From contig NZ_UETB01000001.1 of NCBI RefSeq assembly GCF_900116375.1, forward strand, positions 503,802 through 567,801: a DNA stretch of 64,000 nucleotides, written 5' to 3'. The position numbers were made by a program, and so were the translations under genes. Below the pieces are notes generated by a model. The model worked only from the letters and a program-made list of their open reading frames with translations. It searched no databases and had not been told where the DNA came from. Positions within the stretch are counted from its first letter, which is position 1. Every line of letters begins with the position of its first letter. Below, piece by piece: positions 63,790 through 64,000 of the stretch. The DNA comes from Georgenia satyanarayanai. Its GTDB lineage: Bacteria > Actinomycetota > Actinomycetes > Actinomycetales > Actinomycetaceae.

Positions 63790-64000
63790 ATGAGCGAGGA
63801 GGCGCCCCCGTACCCCGCGCACTGGGAGGCCGACGTCGTGCTGCGCGACGGCATCCCGATGCACATCCGCCCGATCCGGCCCGAGGACGCACCGGCGCTG
63901 CAGGCCATGCACCAGCGGCAGTCGCCGCTGTCGCAGTACTACCGCTTCTTCGCCCCGATGGAGCGGCTCAGCGAGCGCGACCTGCACCGCTTCACGCACG
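63790..64000 (+). CDS. N-terminus of a GNAT / acyl-CoA synthetase-like (Pat-type) protein, partial
   Basis: The first 70 residues are visible: YPAHWEADVVLRDG, HIRPIRPEDAPALQAMHQRQ, QYYRFFAPMERLSERDLHRF. This matches the start of actinobacterial proteins combining a GNAT domain with an ADP-forming acetate-CoA ligase-like region, or cAMP-regulated Pat-type lysine acetyltransferases. Which of these it is depends on sequence beyond the window. It is divergent from parC with 89 nt between starts. Confidence 0.7.
   Translation, partial: MSEEAPPYPAHWEADVVLRDGIPMHIRPIRPEDAPALQAMHQRQSPLSQYYRFFAPMERLSERDLHRFTH

Overview
The window is chromosomal DNA of a very GC-rich actinobacterium. Evidence is frequent GTG starts, an aa3/bcc respiratory chain with a diheme QcrC and an actinobacterial fourth oxidase subunit, a GlnR-type box at glnA, and many TANNNT -10 hexamers placed 6-7 nt before start codons, as in leaderless actinobacterial transcripts. 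Gene content fits Micrococcales, perhaps the Intrasporangiaceae/Ornithinimicrobiaceae group, but I cannot fix the genus. From memory, the order from glnA to the polyprenyl synthase follows, with gaps and rearrangements, the Mycobacterium tuberculosis block Rv2220 to Rv2173. I see no IS element, prophage, CRISPR array, tRNA or rRNA.

Layout. 0-11 kb: glnA (5' part), RDD and DUF4191 membrane proteins, a kinase-like protein lacking the catalytic lysine, sucB-lpdA, pepA, small membrane proteins, pyrD and DUF3043. 11-14.9 kb: metallo-beta-lactamase-fold hydrolase, M20 peptidase, glycerate kinase, ErpA-type Fe-S carrier. 15-23.7 kb: respiratory genes ctaC-ctaD-ctaF, sodA, qcrC-qcrA-qcrB and ctaE. 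23.9-35.8 kb: receiver-like protein, trpD, an Lrp ligand-binding protein, a DEDD exonuclease/UvrC-like protein, acyl-CoA synthetase, ROK glucokinase, PlsC acyltransferase, PPi-type phosphofructokinase, class II DAHP synthase and a molybdopterin-fold protein.

35.9-44.3 kb looks like an accessory insert. Four genes overlapping by 4 nt encode an alkyl-DHAP-synthase homologue, an acyltransferase, a short-chain reductase and a fatty acyl-CoA reductase fused to a HAD domain. This is the enzyme set used for ether lipids in animal peroxisomes. Upstream lies nrdD-nrdG, preceded by two NrdR-like boxes 32 bp apart.

44.3-64 kb: PASTA-domain kinase, LysM/transglycosylase protein, Rv2175c-like DNA-binding protein, polyprenyl synthase, DUF4192, UspA, the principal sigma factor, a MerR/TipAS regulator, ParE and ParC, three related GNAT acetyltransferases, and the start of a probable Pat-like protein.

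Two palindromic repeat families are the most distinctive non-coding features. One (core AGCTGAGTTGTTAC and its complement) sits in three convergent intergenic regions and is amplified to at least ten copies at 60.4-61.1 kb. The other (half-site CCACTGTGCGCCCCGT) fills the ctaF-sodA gap.
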